Under the pieces are notes generated by a model that saw nothing but the letters and a program-made list of their open reading frames with translations, was not told the origin of the DNA and did not search any database. The translations under genes and the position numbers were made by a program. DNA of 64,000 bases from CAWJLS01 sp963843755 (GTDB lineage Bacteria > Acidobacteriota > Thermoanaerobaculia > Multivoradales > DATKCC01). The stretch spans positions 186,001 to 250,000 of the forward strand of contig CAWJLS010000002.1 of the NCBI GenBank assembly GCA_963843755.1, in the 5' to 3' direction. Shown here in pieces: positions 9,826 through 19,469 of this stretch; within the stretch, counting starts at the first letter, position 1, and each line of letters begins with the position of its first letter.

Positions 9826-9857
9826 GTGGGATCTCGTTCGGTGGATCAGCCCGGCTT

Positions 9858-10424
9858 TCAGCCGCCGAAGGCGCGCTCCAGCTTCGCCAGCATCTCCTTC
9901 TCGGCGGAGGAGACCTTCCTGACGCCGAGGAACCCGCCGGCGGCCTCGGCCACATGGCGGGCGCGCGCCAGCAGGTCGTCGCGCAGCGTGTCGCGCTCGA
10001 CCGGATCGAGCGTCGCCGAAAGCTCCTCCACGTAGGCCGTCCAGGCCGCGAGCAGGGCCGCCGGCGGCTTTTCGCTCAGCCACTCGTCGAGCAGCGTCCG
10101 CGCCGGGCTGTCCGGCTCGACGCCCGACTCCTCGGCGGCCCGGAGCACCGCGGCGTGCTCGTCCTCGTGGACGACCCGGTCGGCCCAGGCGACCTCGACC
10201 AGCGGCACCAGCCCGAGGGCGGCCACGGTCTCGGGCGACAGGCCGTGCTCGGCCAGCGTGTCGAGCACCGCGGGCTCGTGGATCCCGGACGCCGCCGCCA
10301 GCGCTTCCCGCATCGAGCGCTCCCGCGCCTTCTCCAGGAGCTTGCGTTCATGGTTGGCGAAAAACGCCTCTTCCAGGGCCCGGCCCCGGTTGCCCAGCGC
10401 TTGGGTCTTGCTTCGTCCGGCCAT
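9858..10424 (-). CDS. TerB-like helical protein
   Basis: A 188-residue all-helical cytoplasmic protein from ATG 10424 (MAGRSKTQALGNRGRALEEA). The central part, LVPLVEVAWADRVVHEDEHA followed by VLRAAEESGV, matches the repeated helical pattern of TerB/DUF533-like domains: an aspartate after WA, then acidic residues before a helix. Function in this subgroup is unknown; TerB folds appear in metal stress and phage-response proteins. It is convergent with xseAB and divergent from the next gene. Confidence 0.6.
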   Translation of the reverse strand: MAGRSKTQALGNRGRALEEAFFANHERKLLEKARERSMREALAAASGIHEPAVLDTLAEHGLSPETVAALGLVPLVEVAWADRVVHEDEHAAVLRAAEESGVEPDSPARTLLDEWLSEKPPAALLAAWTAYVEELSATLDPVERDTLRDDLLARARHVAEAAGGFLGVRKVSSAEKEMLAKLERAFGG

Positions 10425-10542
10425 CGGTGATCCTCTCGGTGGTCGTTGGTGGTGGAGCCTGCGTGGCCCGGATTGTACTTGGATTCCCGTGATAGCGTCC
10501 GCTCCGTTCATCCGGTCCATCGACTGCACGGGAGGTGCCCTC

Positions 10543-11373
10543 ATGACCGACGGTTCGTATCAGACTCCCCCGCCCCCGCCCCCTGGCCCGTCCTCCGCTC
10601 AGGGCGCTCCGCCGCCCGTTGCCCAACAGAAGAAGGGCCTGTCGCCGCTCGCCTGGATCGGCATCGGCTGTGGCGGCATCGTTCTGGTCGGCCTGATCGC
10701 CTTCGTCATCGTCGGCGGCTGGCTGTTCGGCAAGGCCAAGGACGCGGCCAAGGACTTCCAGGACAACCCGGCCATGGCCTCGGCCAAGACGATCGTCAAG
10801 CTGAACCCGGAGCTGGAGCTGGTCTCCTCCGACGACGACGCCGGCACGCTCACGGTCCGGAACAAGAAGACCGGCGAGGTGGCGACCGTCGATCTCAAGG
10901 ACGTGGAGAAGGGGCAGATCTCCTTCAAGTCGGGCGACCAGGAGATGACCGTCGGCATGGACAAGGACGACAAAGGGGGTGGCGCCTTCACGGTCCGCGA
11001 CAAGGAAGGCAAGCAGCGCTTCCGGATCGGATCGGGCGGCGGCGACCAGTTGCCGGCCTGGATCCCGAGCTATCCGGACCACGAGCCGGAGGGCACCTTC
11101 CTGTCGAGCTCCGATGGTCAGACCGCCGGCGGCTTCGGCTTCAAGACCGACGATGGCGTGGACGACGTCATCTCGTTCTACGAAGACACGCTCAAAGGAG
11201 ACGGCTTCGAGATCAAAGGCCGCAACTCGATGCAGAGCGGCGACGCCGTGACCAAGACCATCAGCGCCCAGAAGGACGATCGCACGATCCAGGTGATCGT
11301 GAGCGCCGGCGGTTCGGACGACGGTGGAAGCCAGATCGCGGTGACCTTCTCGGACAAGACGGACGCCCAGTAG
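10543..11373 (+). CDS. Single-pass membrane protein with Pro-rich N-terminus
   Basis: A 276-residue protein from ATG 10543 with a good ribosome site (GGAGGT at 10531). The first 30 residues are rich in Pro, Gly and Ser. One transmembrane helix follows (PLAWIGIGCGGIVLVGLIAF). The extracytoplasmic part contains a charged domain with repeated DDDAGTLTVRNKKTGE-like strands. A C-terminal region (YEDTLKGDGFEIKGRNSMQS) resembles small domains seen in secreted stress proteins. No enzyme motif is seen. It is convergent with the permease gene. Confidence 0.7.
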   Translation: MTDGSYQTPPPPPPGPSSAQGAPPPVAQQKKGLSPLAWIGIGCGGIVLVGLIAFVIVGGWLFGKAKDAAKDFQDNPAMASAKTIVKLNPELELVSSDDDAGTLTVRNKKTGEVATVDLKDVEKGQISFKSGDQEMTVGMDKDDKGGGAFTVRDKEGKQRFRIGSGGGDQLPAWIPSYPDHEPEGTFLSSSDGQTAGGFGFKTDDGVDDVISFYEDTLKGDGFEIKGRNSMQSGDAVTKTISAQKDDRTIQVIVSAGGSDDGGSQIAVTFSDKTDAQ

Positions 11374-11424
11374 GCCCGGAGCTGGAACGGCGGGGTGGCG
11401 GGCCGGGATGGCGCCGCGCCCGGT

Positions 11425-13515
11425 CTAGCGATACCGCTCGCGGAGCGCCCGGATCTCCTTCGCCCCGCCGATCACCGTCAGCCGGTCGCCGGCCTCGAGC
11501 ACCGTGGCGCCACGCGGAACCCTGAGCTCCCCGTGGCGCCGCACCAGCGCCACCAGCACGCCCTCGGGCAGCGAGACATCCCGGAGCGGGCGGCCGACGA
11601 GCTCCGCGCTCGGGCCGTCCGCCTGGAGCCGCAGCTTCATGTAGCGGTCCTCGTGCAGCAGGGTCTCCTTGAGCACCTGCTGGTTGCGGGCGCCGAGCCA
11701 GCTCTCCATGAACGTGTCGTCGTCCGCGTGCTCGGCGATCTGGGCCAGGATGCGCAGGTGCTGCTTCGGCGCTTCCTCCGGGGAGACCAGGAAGAAGAGG
11801 GCGTGGATCGGCTCGTCCGCGGCGTGGGCACCGTGGACGTCGATCACCTCGATCCGCACGCCGGCCTTCGCGCGCACCATGACCATCTCGGGCAGCTCCA
11901 TGCCGAAGAGTCGGAGATGGGGGAGGGAGACCCCCTTGGCCACCGGCGTGACGCCGATCCGCGTGCCTTCCAGGAAGCCCTCGACGAGCTCCTTCTCGGA
12001 CGCCGGCACCCGCGGCTCGAGCACCTTCGACACCTGCCAGACCAGGTCTTCGAACGCCACTTCGTCTGCGGAGCCCAGGTCGAGGACCGACGCCCGCGCC
12101 ACCACCTCTTCGAACGGGTCCTCCTCCCGCAGGCCCTTCTCGCGCAGGATCTGGCGCAGCTCCGGGTCGAGGCCGGCGTCCAGCCGCTGCTGCCCGAGGC
12201 GGGCGAAGATGTGGAACAGCGCGCCGCTCCGCGCCACCCGGTAGCGGCCGTAGTAGGCAAACAGCGCGACCCCGGCGACGACGAACAGCGCCATGACGAG
12301 CATCGCCATGCCGCCCATCTCGGCGATCAGCAGCAGCGGGGTGACGATGCCGAGGATCTGCATCCACGGGTAGAACGGGCTGTGGTAGCCGGGGTCGTAC
12401 GACTCGATGCGGCTCTCGCGCATGACGATCACCGCCAGGCAGATCAGGGCGAACATCAGGAGCTGGAAAGCGCTCGCCAGCTTGGCGATCTTCGTCGGAT
12501 CGAGGAAGGCGAGGATCGCGACGATCGCCGCCACCGTGGTGACGATCGCCACCGTCGGGATGCGGGCGCCGGAGAGCCGGCGAAAGACGCGCGGGACCAG
12601 GTGGTCGCGGCTCATGGCGAGCGGATAGCGCGACGCGCTCATCGTGCCCGCGTTGGCCACCGACGTGAACGCCAGGAGCGCCGCGACGGAGACCACGATC
12701 ACGCCCCACCGGCCGAAGAGATGATCCGCCGCCGTGGCGACCGGCGTCAGGTCGCCGCGTAGCGTCTCCATCGGCACCGTGCCGACCATCACCGCGGTAC
12801 CCAGGCCGTAGACCACCATCGCCGTGCCCAGGGCGAGGAAGACGCCGAGCGGCAAGTTGCGCTCCGGGTCCTTCACCTCCTCGGACATGCTGGCGATGTG
12901 GGTCACCCCGACGTAGCTGATGTAGACCAGCCCGGCGGTCGAGAGCAGGGCGCTCGAGCCGGCGTCGAAGAACCCCTGGAAGTGCTCCGGGCGGATGCGC
13001 GGCACGCCGCCGCCGACGAACACCGCCAGGATCGCCATCAGGCCGAGCACCAGGAAGGTCTGGAGGCTGCCGCTCTTCTTCGCGCCGAACAGGTTCAGGG
13101 CGCCGAGGGCGATGGCCAGCCCGATCGCCAGCTCGGTGATCGGCAGGTCGGGGACGAACAGGCCGATGTAGGCGCCCATGCCGACCAGGGCGAAGGCGAC
13201 CTTGAGCATCAGCGCCATCCAGGTACCGATCCCGCCGATGGTGCCGACCATCGGACCGAGGCTGCGGTCGAGGAAGTAGTAGACGCCGCCGGCCCGCGGC
13301 ATCGCCGTGGCCAGCTCCGCGATGCTGAACATGGCCGGGATCAACGGCACCGCGGCGAGCATGTAGGCCAGCACCAGCCCGGGCCCCGCCTGCTCGGCGG
13401 CCAGCCCCGGGAGCAGGAAAAACCCCGCCGAGAGCGTCGTGCCGGTCGCGACGGCGTAGACGTCGAACAGGCCGAGCTCCTTCTTCAGCCGGCGTTTCTT
13501 GGAGATCTGGACCAT
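11425..13515 (-). CDS. APC-family amino acid permease fused to PTS EIIA-like and RCK-C domains
   Basis: A 696-residue inner-membrane protein. Residues 1-425 form an APC transporter with about twelve helices, including the helix-1 GTTLSAGFFLLPG motif. Residues about 470-615 resemble a PTS fructose-type EIIA domain with the expected phosphorylatable histidine H533 in GVSLPHLRLF. Residues about 618-696 form a TrkA/RCK C-terminal domain (LVGRPLRDVSLPEGVLVALV, LEAGDRLTVIGGAKEI). The architecture suggests uptake gated by phosphorylation or ligand binding. Substrate unknown. ATG 13515 starts MVQISKKRRLKKELGLFDVY. Confidence 0.88.
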   Translation of the reverse strand: MVQISKKRRLKKELGLFDVYAVATGTTLSAGFFLLPGLAAEQAGPGLVLAYMLAAVPLIPAMFSIAELATAMPRAGGVYYFLDRSLGPMVGTIGGIGTWMALMLKVAFALVGMGAYIGLFVPDLPITELAIGLAIALGALNLFGAKKSGSLQTFLVLGLMAILAVFVGGGVPRIRPEHFQGFFDAGSSALLSTAGLVYISYVGVTHIASMSEEVKDPERNLPLGVFLALGTAMVVYGLGTAVMVGTVPMETLRGDLTPVATAADHLFGRWGVIVVSVAALLAFTSVANAGTMSASRYPLAMSRDHLVPRVFRRLSGARIPTVAIVTTVAAIVAILAFLDPTKIAKLASAFQLLMFALICLAVIVMRESRIESYDPGYHSPFYPWMQILGIVTPLLLIAEMGGMAMLVMALFVVAGVALFAYYGRYRVARSGALFHIFARLGQQRLDAGLDPELRQILREKGLREEDPFEEVVARASVLDLGSADEVAFEDLVWQVSKVLEPRVPASEKELVEGFLEGTRIGVTPVAKGVSLPHLRLFGMELPEMVMVRAKAGVRIEVIDVHGAHAADEPIHALFFLVSPEEAPKQHLRILAQIAEHADDDTFMESWLGARNQQVLKETLLHEDRYMKLRLQADGPSAELVGRPLRDVSLPEGVLVALVRRHGELRVPRGATVLEAGDRLTVIGGAKEIRALRERYR

Positions 13516-13562
13516 GCCTCAGAGTCTCGAAAAGTTGCCGAACCCTATCAGAGGGCGATTGG

Positions 13563-13627
13563 CCCCGACGGGCGGAGGCGTCCCCTTCCCCCCGGAGGGT
13601 GGGAAGGGGATCGAGGGGATGGGGGGA
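13563..13627. repeat. REP-like palindromic intergenic repeat, copy 2
   Basis: The perfect stem TCCCCTTCCC (13581-13590) and GGGAAGGGGA (13601-13610) is flanked by TCGAGGGGATGGGG. Its reverse complement aligns with the element at 9753-9825. It lies between the divergent permease and peptidase genes. Confidence 0.7.
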
Positions 13628-13667
13628 GATCCAGTCGATGGGCCGATCCGATAGATTCGGACCCGCC

Positions 13668-15803
13668 ATGCGAACAGCCATTCCCACTGTCCTCCTGGCG
13701 GCGGCCCTCGCCATCCCGGCGCCGGCCTCCGCCCAGGAAGGCTCCGCCGCCCTCTCGCCGCGCAACGCCTCCTACGACCTCGAGGTCCGCCTCGATCCGG
13801 AGGCGCGCACTCTCGACGGCCATCAGGTCCTCACCTGGACCAACATCACCGACACCCCGACGGACGAGCTCCGGTTCCACCTCTACTGGAACGCCTGGCG
13901 CAACGACCGCTCCACCTGGATGCGCGAGGCGCGGTTGACCCATCGCCTCGCGACCGACGTCCGCGAGGAGGACTGGGGCTGGATGAAGGTCGACCGCATC
14001 CGCCTGCTCGGTTCTCCTCCCGGTGTCGGAGGGGAGGGCCCCGCCGGCCCCGACGAGGTCGCGGAGGACCTCACCGGCGACGCCACCTACGCCGCGCCGG
14101 ACGACGGCAACCCGGACGACCGGACGGTCCTGGTCGTGCCCCTGGGCCGGAGCGTGGCGCCGGGGGAGACGGTCCGCCTGGCCATGGACTGGCACTCGCA
14201 GGTGCCGCGCACCTTCGCCCGCACCGGCTACCGCGGCGACTTCTACCTGATCGCCCAGTGGTTTCCGAAGCTCGGCGTCTTCCAGGGGGCCGATGGCTGG
14301 AACTGCCACCAGTTCCACTCGAACACCGAGTTCTTCTCCGACTACGGTGTCTACCGGGTCGACATCACCCTGCCGAAGCGGTTCGTGGTCGGGGCGACCG
14401 GGGTCGAGACCGCCAGCGAGGACGCCGGGGAGGGCTTCGTCACCCACCGCTACGAGCAGGCGGACGTCCACGCCTTCACCTGGACCGCCTCGCCGGCCTA
14501 CCTCGAGGCGACCGACCGGTTCGAGGTCGCGGGGCTGCCGCCGGTCGACCTGCGGCTGCTCTACCAGCCGGAGCACTCCGACCAGGTGGCGCGCCACTTC
14601 GCCGCCACCAAGACGGCCCTCGAGCTCTACGGCACCTGGTACGGCCCCTACCCGTACGACCACCTGACGATCATCGATCCGGCGTGGCAGAGCGGCGCCG
14701 GGGGGATGGAGTACCCGACGCTGTTCACCGCCGGCACCCGGCTGTTCAACCCGATGGGTAGCGGCGACCCGGAAGGGGTGACCATCCACGAGTGCGGGCA
14801 TCAGTTCTGGTACGCCATCGTCGGCAACAACGAGACCGAGGACGCCTGGCTGGACGAGGGGCTCAACACCTTCTCGGACGGCCGCGCCGAGAAAGAGCGC
14901 TACGGCGACGAAGCCCTGGTCGAGCGCTACCTCGCGCCGCCCGGGACCGACTGGCGGGGCTTCCTGCCGGTGCTCTTCCCCGAGATCCAACAGAGTCTGC
15001 TGGTCGGACGGATGAATCGCTTCCGGCGCCACGCCGACTGGGACGTGCCGTCGACCCACACCTACCTCTACTACCCGGGGAGCCACGGTGACATCACCTA
15101 CTCGAAGACCATGCTGTGGCTCTCGACCCTGGAGCGCTACCTCGGCTGGGACGCGCTCCAGGACATCCTCTCCACCTTCTTCACGCGCTACGCCTTCCAC
15201 CACCCGACGCCGGACGACTTCTTCGCGGTAGCCAACGAGGTGGCGGCGCGGCGCTTCGGCAACCCTGATGGGGAGGCCGGGGCTGCCAGCGGAGGAGCCG
15301 CCGATCCACGCGCCGACCTCACCTGGTTCTTCGACCAGGTCTACCGGAGCTCGGTGACCTTCGACTACCAGGTGCTGCGGGCGGACAGCTTCGCCCTCGA
15401 GCCGCGGGGGTTCGAGGAGCAGGACGGCAAGATGGTCTACGTCGGCGACGCGGACGACGATCCGGACGACGAAGACGGCGGGACGACCTACCGTTCGGAG
15501 GTCGTCGTCCGTCACGACGGCCAGGGGGTCTTCCCGGTCGACGTCCAGATGGTGTTCGAGGATGGCTCCGAGATGCGCGAGCACTGGGACGGCCGCGCGC
15601 GCTGGCGGCTGTTCGTCCACGAGGGCCCGTCGAAGCTCGAGTACGCCGTGGTCGACCCGGACCGGGTGCTGCAGCTCGACCTCCACCCGTCGAACAACAG
15701 CCGCCTGGTGGAGGAGGGCTCGCACCTGGCCTCGGTCAAATGGGCCTCGAAGTGGATGCTCTGGCTCCAGGATTTCCTCGAGAGCGTCGCGTCCTTCGTC
15801 TGA
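13668..15803 (+). CDS. Secreted M1-family metallopeptidase
   Basis: A 711-residue exported zinc aminopeptidase-like protein. The signal peptide is MRTAIPTVLLAAALAIPAPA with an ASA-Q cleavage site. The catalytic core shows the gluzincin pattern HExxH-x18-E: H374-E-C-G-H378 and E397 in AWLDEGLN. An upstream GGMEYPT motif plays the role of the M1 GAMEN exopeptidase loop. The N-terminal beta domain and an acidic insertion near residues 580-605 (DADDDPDDEDGG) are also visible. It probably degrades peptides in the periplasm or outside the cell. A membrane protein gene follows after 22 bp. Confidence 0.9.
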   Translation: MRTAIPTVLLAAALAIPAPASAQEGSAALSPRNASYDLEVRLDPEARTLDGHQVLTWTNITDTPTDELRFHLYWNAWRNDRSTWMREARLTHRLATDVREEDWGWMKVDRIRLLGSPPGVGGEGPAGPDEVAEDLTGDATYAAPDDGNPDDRTVLVVPLGRSVAPGETVRLAMDWHSQVPRTFARTGYRGDFYLIAQWFPKLGVFQGADGWNCHQFHSNTEFFSDYGVYRVDITLPKRFVVGATGVETASEDAGEGFVTHRYEQADVHAFTWTASPAYLEATDRFEVAGLPPVDLRLLYQPEHSDQVARHFAATKTALELYGTWYGPYPYDHLTIIDPAWQSGAGGMEYPTLFTAGTRLFNPMGSGDPEGVTIHECGHQFWYAIVGNNETEDAWLDEGLNTFSDGRAEKERYGDEALVERYLAPPGTDWRGFLPVLFPEIQQSLLVGRMNRFRRHADWDVPSTHTYLYYPGSHGDITYSKTMLWLSTLERYLGWDALQDILSTFFTRYAFHHPTPDDFFAVANEVAARRFGNPDGEAGAASGGAADPRADLTWFFDQVYRSSVTFDYQVLRADSFALEPRGFEEQDGKMVYVGDADDDPDDEDGGTTYRSEVVVRHDGQGVFPVDVQMVFEDGSEMREHWDGRARWRLFVHEGPSKLEYAVVDPDRVLQLDLHPSNNSRLVEEGSHLASVKWASKWMLWLQDFLESVASFV

Positions 15804-15825
15804 ACGGGAAGAGGAGCTTAGAGAG

Positions 15826-16818
15826 ATGAGTCTGTTCCGCGCCATCCGTCAAGGCATCGTCCGCGCCGGCTCCGCGCCGGCCCTGCTCGCGCTCCTGTGG
15901 GCGCTCAACCTGCTGGTCGCCCTGCCGTTCGCCGCCACCCTCGCCGGCTCGATCGACGACTCGGTGAGCCACCGGCTCGTCCAACGTGATCTGGCCGAGG
16001 GGGCGGCCGGCGGTGCCCCGGAGTGGTTCGGCGAGCTCGAGGCCGGGTCCCCGGCCGGCGGCTTCGAGCAGACCTTCGGCCCGGGCATCGTCGGCGTCGG
16101 AGCGTTCCTCAAGAACCTCGACGCCTGGTGGAGCGGGCGCCTGTTCGAGCCCGGGTTCACCGGCGGCTGGGGGCTGCTCGCCGCGGGAGCGCTCTACGTC
16201 CTTGCCTGGTCGCTGCTCCTGGGCGGCGTGATCGACCGGCTGGCCGGGCGTGGCGGCCCGGCCTGGCGGTTGCCGTTGCGTGAGCTGCTGTCCGCCGGGG
16301 CCCGTTTCTTCTCGCGCTTCGTCCGCCTGGCCGTGCTCGCCGGCGTGCTCTACCTGCTGGTCTTCCTCGGCGCCCGCTGGCTGTTCGGGATGATCGAGGA
16401 GGCGGCCCGGGACGTGACCGTCGAGCGCACGGCGCTCCTCTGGACGCTGGCCGGCGTCGCCCTGGTCGTCCTGGTGCTGGCGGTGGTGCGGACCGCCTTC
16501 GACTACGCCAAGGTGGCGGTGGTCCTGGACGATCGCCGGAGCACCCTCGGCGCGGTGCTCTCCGGCTTCGGCTTCGTCGTCCGCCATCCGGCCAAGACCC
16601 TCGGGCTGTTCGCCGCCTTCGCCGTCGCCGGCCTGCTGCTGCTCTGGCTCTACGGTGTGATCGCCCCGACGGCCGGGCCGGCGAGCTGGGCCGGTGTCGC
16701 CGCGGCGTTCGTCTTCGGCCAGCTCGCCCTCGGTACGCGTCTCGCCCTGCGCCTGGCGACCCTCGGAGGCGAGACGGCGCTCTACGGCGCAGAGGGCGGT
16801 TCGGGCGGCACTACGTGA
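15826..16818 (+). CDS. Multi-pass inner-membrane protein
   Basis: A 330-residue protein from ATG 15826, preceded by GAGGAG. About six hydrophobic helices are visible. Examples are LLALLWALNLLVALPFAATL, GLLAAGALYVLAWSLLLGGV, LAVLAGVLYLLVFLGARWLF and TLGLFAAFAVAGLLLLWLYG. A conserved-looking FDYAKVAVVLDDRR loop sits between late helices. I do not recognise a named family. The stop overlaps the kinase start (GTGA), and the gene is 22 bp downstream of the M1 peptidase, so the three may form an operon. Confidence 0.75.
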   Translation: MSLFRAIRQGIVRAGSAPALLALLWALNLLVALPFAATLAGSIDDSVSHRLVQRDLAEGAAGGAPEWFGELEAGSPAGGFEQTFGPGIVGVGAFLKNLDAWWSGRLFEPGFTGGWGLLAAGALYVLAWSLLLGGVIDRLAGRGGPAWRLPLRELLSAGARFFSRFVRLAVLAGVLYLLVFLGARWLFGMIEEAARDVTVERTALLWTLAGVALVVLVLAVVRTAFDYAKVAVVLDDRRSTLGAVLSGFGFVVRHPAKTLGLFAAFAVAGLLLLWLYGVIAPTAGPASWAGVAAAFVFGQLALGTRLALRLATLGGETALYGAEGGSGGTT

Positions 16819-19469
16819 CGCCGGAGCGCTGGCAACGGATCGAACAGCTCTTCGAGCACGGTCTGGAGGTCGAGCCCGACGCGCGGCCCAACTGGCTCGA
16901 CTCGACCTGCGGGGAGGACGACGACCTGCGCCGGGAGGTCGCCTCCCTGCTGGAAGCCAACGCCGCCGCCGAGGGCTTCCTGGAGCGGCCGGTGGCCGGA
17001 GGGGGCCGAGCGACCACCGACGGCGGGGGCGGCGTGAACGCGGCTCTCGACTGGATCGGCCGCCGGTTCGGCGTCTATCGCGTGGTCGAAGCCGTCGGCG
17101 AGGGCGGCATGAGCACCGTCCTCCTGGCGGAGCGCGACGACGCCCAGTTCCGCGACCGGGTGGCGATCAAGGTGCTCCGGGGCGTCCCGGGGCCGCTGGC
17201 GGTCCAGCGTTTCGAGCGCGAGCGCCAGATTCTCGCCGACCTCGATCATCCGAACATCGCCCGTCTGCGCGACGGCGGGACTTTGGAAGAGGGTGTGCCC
17301 TACGTGGTCATGGACTACGTCGAGGGCGCGCCGATCGACAGCTACTGCGACCGGCAGGGTCTCGACCTCGCCGAGCGCCTGGAGCTGTTCCTGCGGGTGT
17401 GCGACGCGGTCCAGGCGGCCCACCGGAGCCTGATCGTCCACCGCGACCTGAAGCCGGCCAACATCCTGGTCACCGCGGAGGGGGAGCCCAAGCTGCTCGA
17501 CTTCGGGATCGCCAAGCCGCTCGATCCGGAGGCCGGCCAGACGGTGACCCGGACCCTGTTCCGGGCCATGACGCCCCGCTATGCCAGCCCGGAGCAGGTG
17601 ACCGGCAAGCCGATCACCACCGCGACGGACGTCTACTCCCTCGGGGTTCTCCTCTACGAGCTGCTGACCGGCCGGCCGCCCTACGAGATCGCCAACCTGT
17701 CCATGGTGGCCTGGCAGCGGGTGATCGCCGAGGTCGAGCCGCCCCGGGCGAGCCAGGTGGCGGAATCGCCGGGCACCGCTCGCCGGCTGCGCGGCGACCT
17801 GGATACGATCCTCCAGAGCGCCCTGCGCAAAGACCCTGCGCGGCGCTACGGCTCGGTCGAGGCGTTCGCCGACGACATCCGCCGTCACCTGCGGGATCTG
17901 CCCGTCCGTGCCCGGCCGGATACGTTCCGCTACCGGGTCGTCAAGCTGGTCCGCCGCAACCGGACGACCGCGGCGCTCGCGGCCGCGCTCTTCCTGCTGC
18001 TCTCCGGCTTCAGCGTGTTCACCGCCCTCCAGGCGCGGCGGCTGGCCGAGGAGCGGAGCAAGGCGGAGGAGTCGCTGGACTTCCTGGTCGACGTCTTCCG
18101 GGTGTCGGACCCGAGCTCCGGCGCCAGCTCGAAGAAGGCGGAGGAGATCTCTGCCAAGGAGATCCTGGACCAAGGTGCCCGGAGGGTCCGCTCCGAGCTG
18201 GCGGGGCGGCCGGAGATCCAGACCCGGCTGCTCCATGCGGTCGGCGAGGCGTACATCGGTCTCGGTGACCACGAGCAGGCGCTCGATCTCCTCCAACAGG
18301 CCTATGGGCAGAGCCGCCGCCTGCTGGGCCCCGAGGATCCCGAGACGGTGGAGATCCAGTTCCAGTTGGCCGGCGCTCAGGACGGGGTGGGGGACACGCA
18401 CGCCGCGGTGGCGACGTATCGCACCGTCGTGGACGTCCGCCGCCGCCGGCTGGGGCTCGGCGACCCCAAGACCCTGGAGGCGATCTCCAACCTGGCCCTC
18501 GAGCTGGAATGGTCCGATAGGGTCCCCGAGGCGGAGGCGATGCTGCGCGAAGCGATCGAGGCTGTCCAGCGGCGGCGGGAGGGCGGCGCGACCCGGCTCG
18601 GCGACCTCTACTCCAGCCTGGCCCGGTGCCGCTTCCTCCAGGGAGATTACCCCCGGGCGGAGGCGCTCTACCGCCAGGCGCTGGACACTCTCGGGGCGAG
18701 CGATGGTGAGGAGAGCCTCGGGGTGGCGGCCACCTTCAGCAACCTGAGCATCGTCCTGATCCGCGAGGCGCGCTACGAGGAAGCGATCGCGGCCGAGGAG
18801 CAGGCGCGGGAGATCTGGACCCCGATCCTCGCTCCCGATCACCCGAAGCTCCTGGCGAGCCTGGTCACCACCAGCGCCGCCTTGCGCGAGCTCGGCCGCT
18901 ACCAGGAGGCGGAGCAGTCCCTCCGTCACGTGCTGGAGGTCCGGCGCGAGCGCCTCGATCCGCTGAACCCCCGGCTCCTGACGACGGTCTACAACCTGGG
19001 GCAGGTGGTGGCGGACCAGGGGCGCTACGCGGAGGCGGAGCCCCTGCTACGCGAGGCCCTCGACGGCGCGGAGGAGGCGTTCGGCGAGCACGGCCGCTAC
19101 GTGGCGACCGCCGCCAACAACCTGGGGGGCTGCGTGTTCCGGTTGGGCAGGCTGGACGAGGCCGAGGAGCTCGAACAGCGTTCGCTACGGGAGTTTCGCG
19201 CGCTCTACGGCGACGACAACCCGCGCACCAGTTGGCCGCTCCTGTGGCTCGGACGCATCGCCCTGGCCCGCGGCGACCTCGCGGAGGCCGAGGAGCGGGC
19301 GGCGGAGGCCGTGGCGATCCGCCGCAAGCTCCTGGCCCCGGATCACCCGGACGTGCGCGAGGCCGTGGAGCTGCTCGACGAGGTCCGGGCCCGGCGCGGT
19401 GAGTCGGCGGGCGCGGCGGTCGACGGGGAGCTGGACGGGGAGCGGGGGGCGCCGGCTTCCGACGGATAG
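16815..19469 (+). CDS. Membrane-anchored Ser/Thr protein kinase with TPR repeats
   Basis: An 884-residue protein. The kinase domain spans about residues 86-360 with GEGGMS loop (95-100), K119, HRD at 209-211, DFG at 229-231 and the activation element TPRYASPEQV. One transmembrane helix follows at about 384-403. The rest is an array of TPR repeats, which would lie outside the cytoplasm. This PknB-like plan with TPRs is typical of Acidobacteria. It starts at GTG 16815, overlapping the upstream gene. Its 3' end overlaps the convergent ECF sigma gene by 127 bp, suggesting linked signalling. The N-terminal 80 residues carry an anti-sigma-like helical segment often found in this kinase group. Confidence 0.93.
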   Translation: MTPERWQRIEQLFEHGLEVEPDARPNWLDSTCGEDDDLRREVASLLEANAAAEGFLERPVAGGGRATTDGGGGVNAALDWIGRRFGVYRVVEAVGEGGMSTVLLAERDDAQFRDRVAIKVLRGVPGPLAVQRFERERQILADLDHPNIARLRDGGTLEEGVPYVVMDYVEGAPIDSYCDRQGLDLAERLELFLRVCDAVQAAHRSLIVHRDLKPANILVTAEGEPKLLDFGIAKPLDPEAGQTVTRTLFRAMTPRYASPEQVTGKPITTATDVYSLGVLLYELLTGRPPYEIANLSMVAWQRVIAEVEPPRASQVAESPGTARRLRGDLDTILQSALRKDPARRYGSVEAFADDIRRHLRDLPVRARPDTFRYRVVKLVRRNRTTAALAAALFLLLSGFSVFTALQARRLAEERSKAEESLDFLVDVFRVSDPSSGASSKKAEEISAKEILDQGARRVRSELAGRPEIQTRLLHAVGEAYIGLGDHEQALDLLQQAYGQSRRLLGPEDPETVEIQFQLAGAQDGVGDTHAAVATYRTVVDVRRRRLGLGDPKTLEAISNLALELEWSDRVPEAEAMLREAIEAVQRRREGGATRLGDLYSSLARCRFLQGDYPRAEALYRQALDTLGASDGEESLGVAATFSNLSIVLIREARYEEAIAAEEQAREIWTPILAPDHPKLLASLVTTSAALRELGRYQEAEQSLRHVLEVRRERLDPLNPRLLTTVYNLGQVVADQGRYAEAEPLLREALDGAEEAFGEHGRYVATAANNLGGCVFRLGRLDEAEELEQRSLREFRALYGDDNPRTSWPLLWLGRIALARGDLAEAEERAAEAVAIRRKLLAPDHPDVREAVELLDEVRARRGESAGAAVDGELDGERGAPASDG

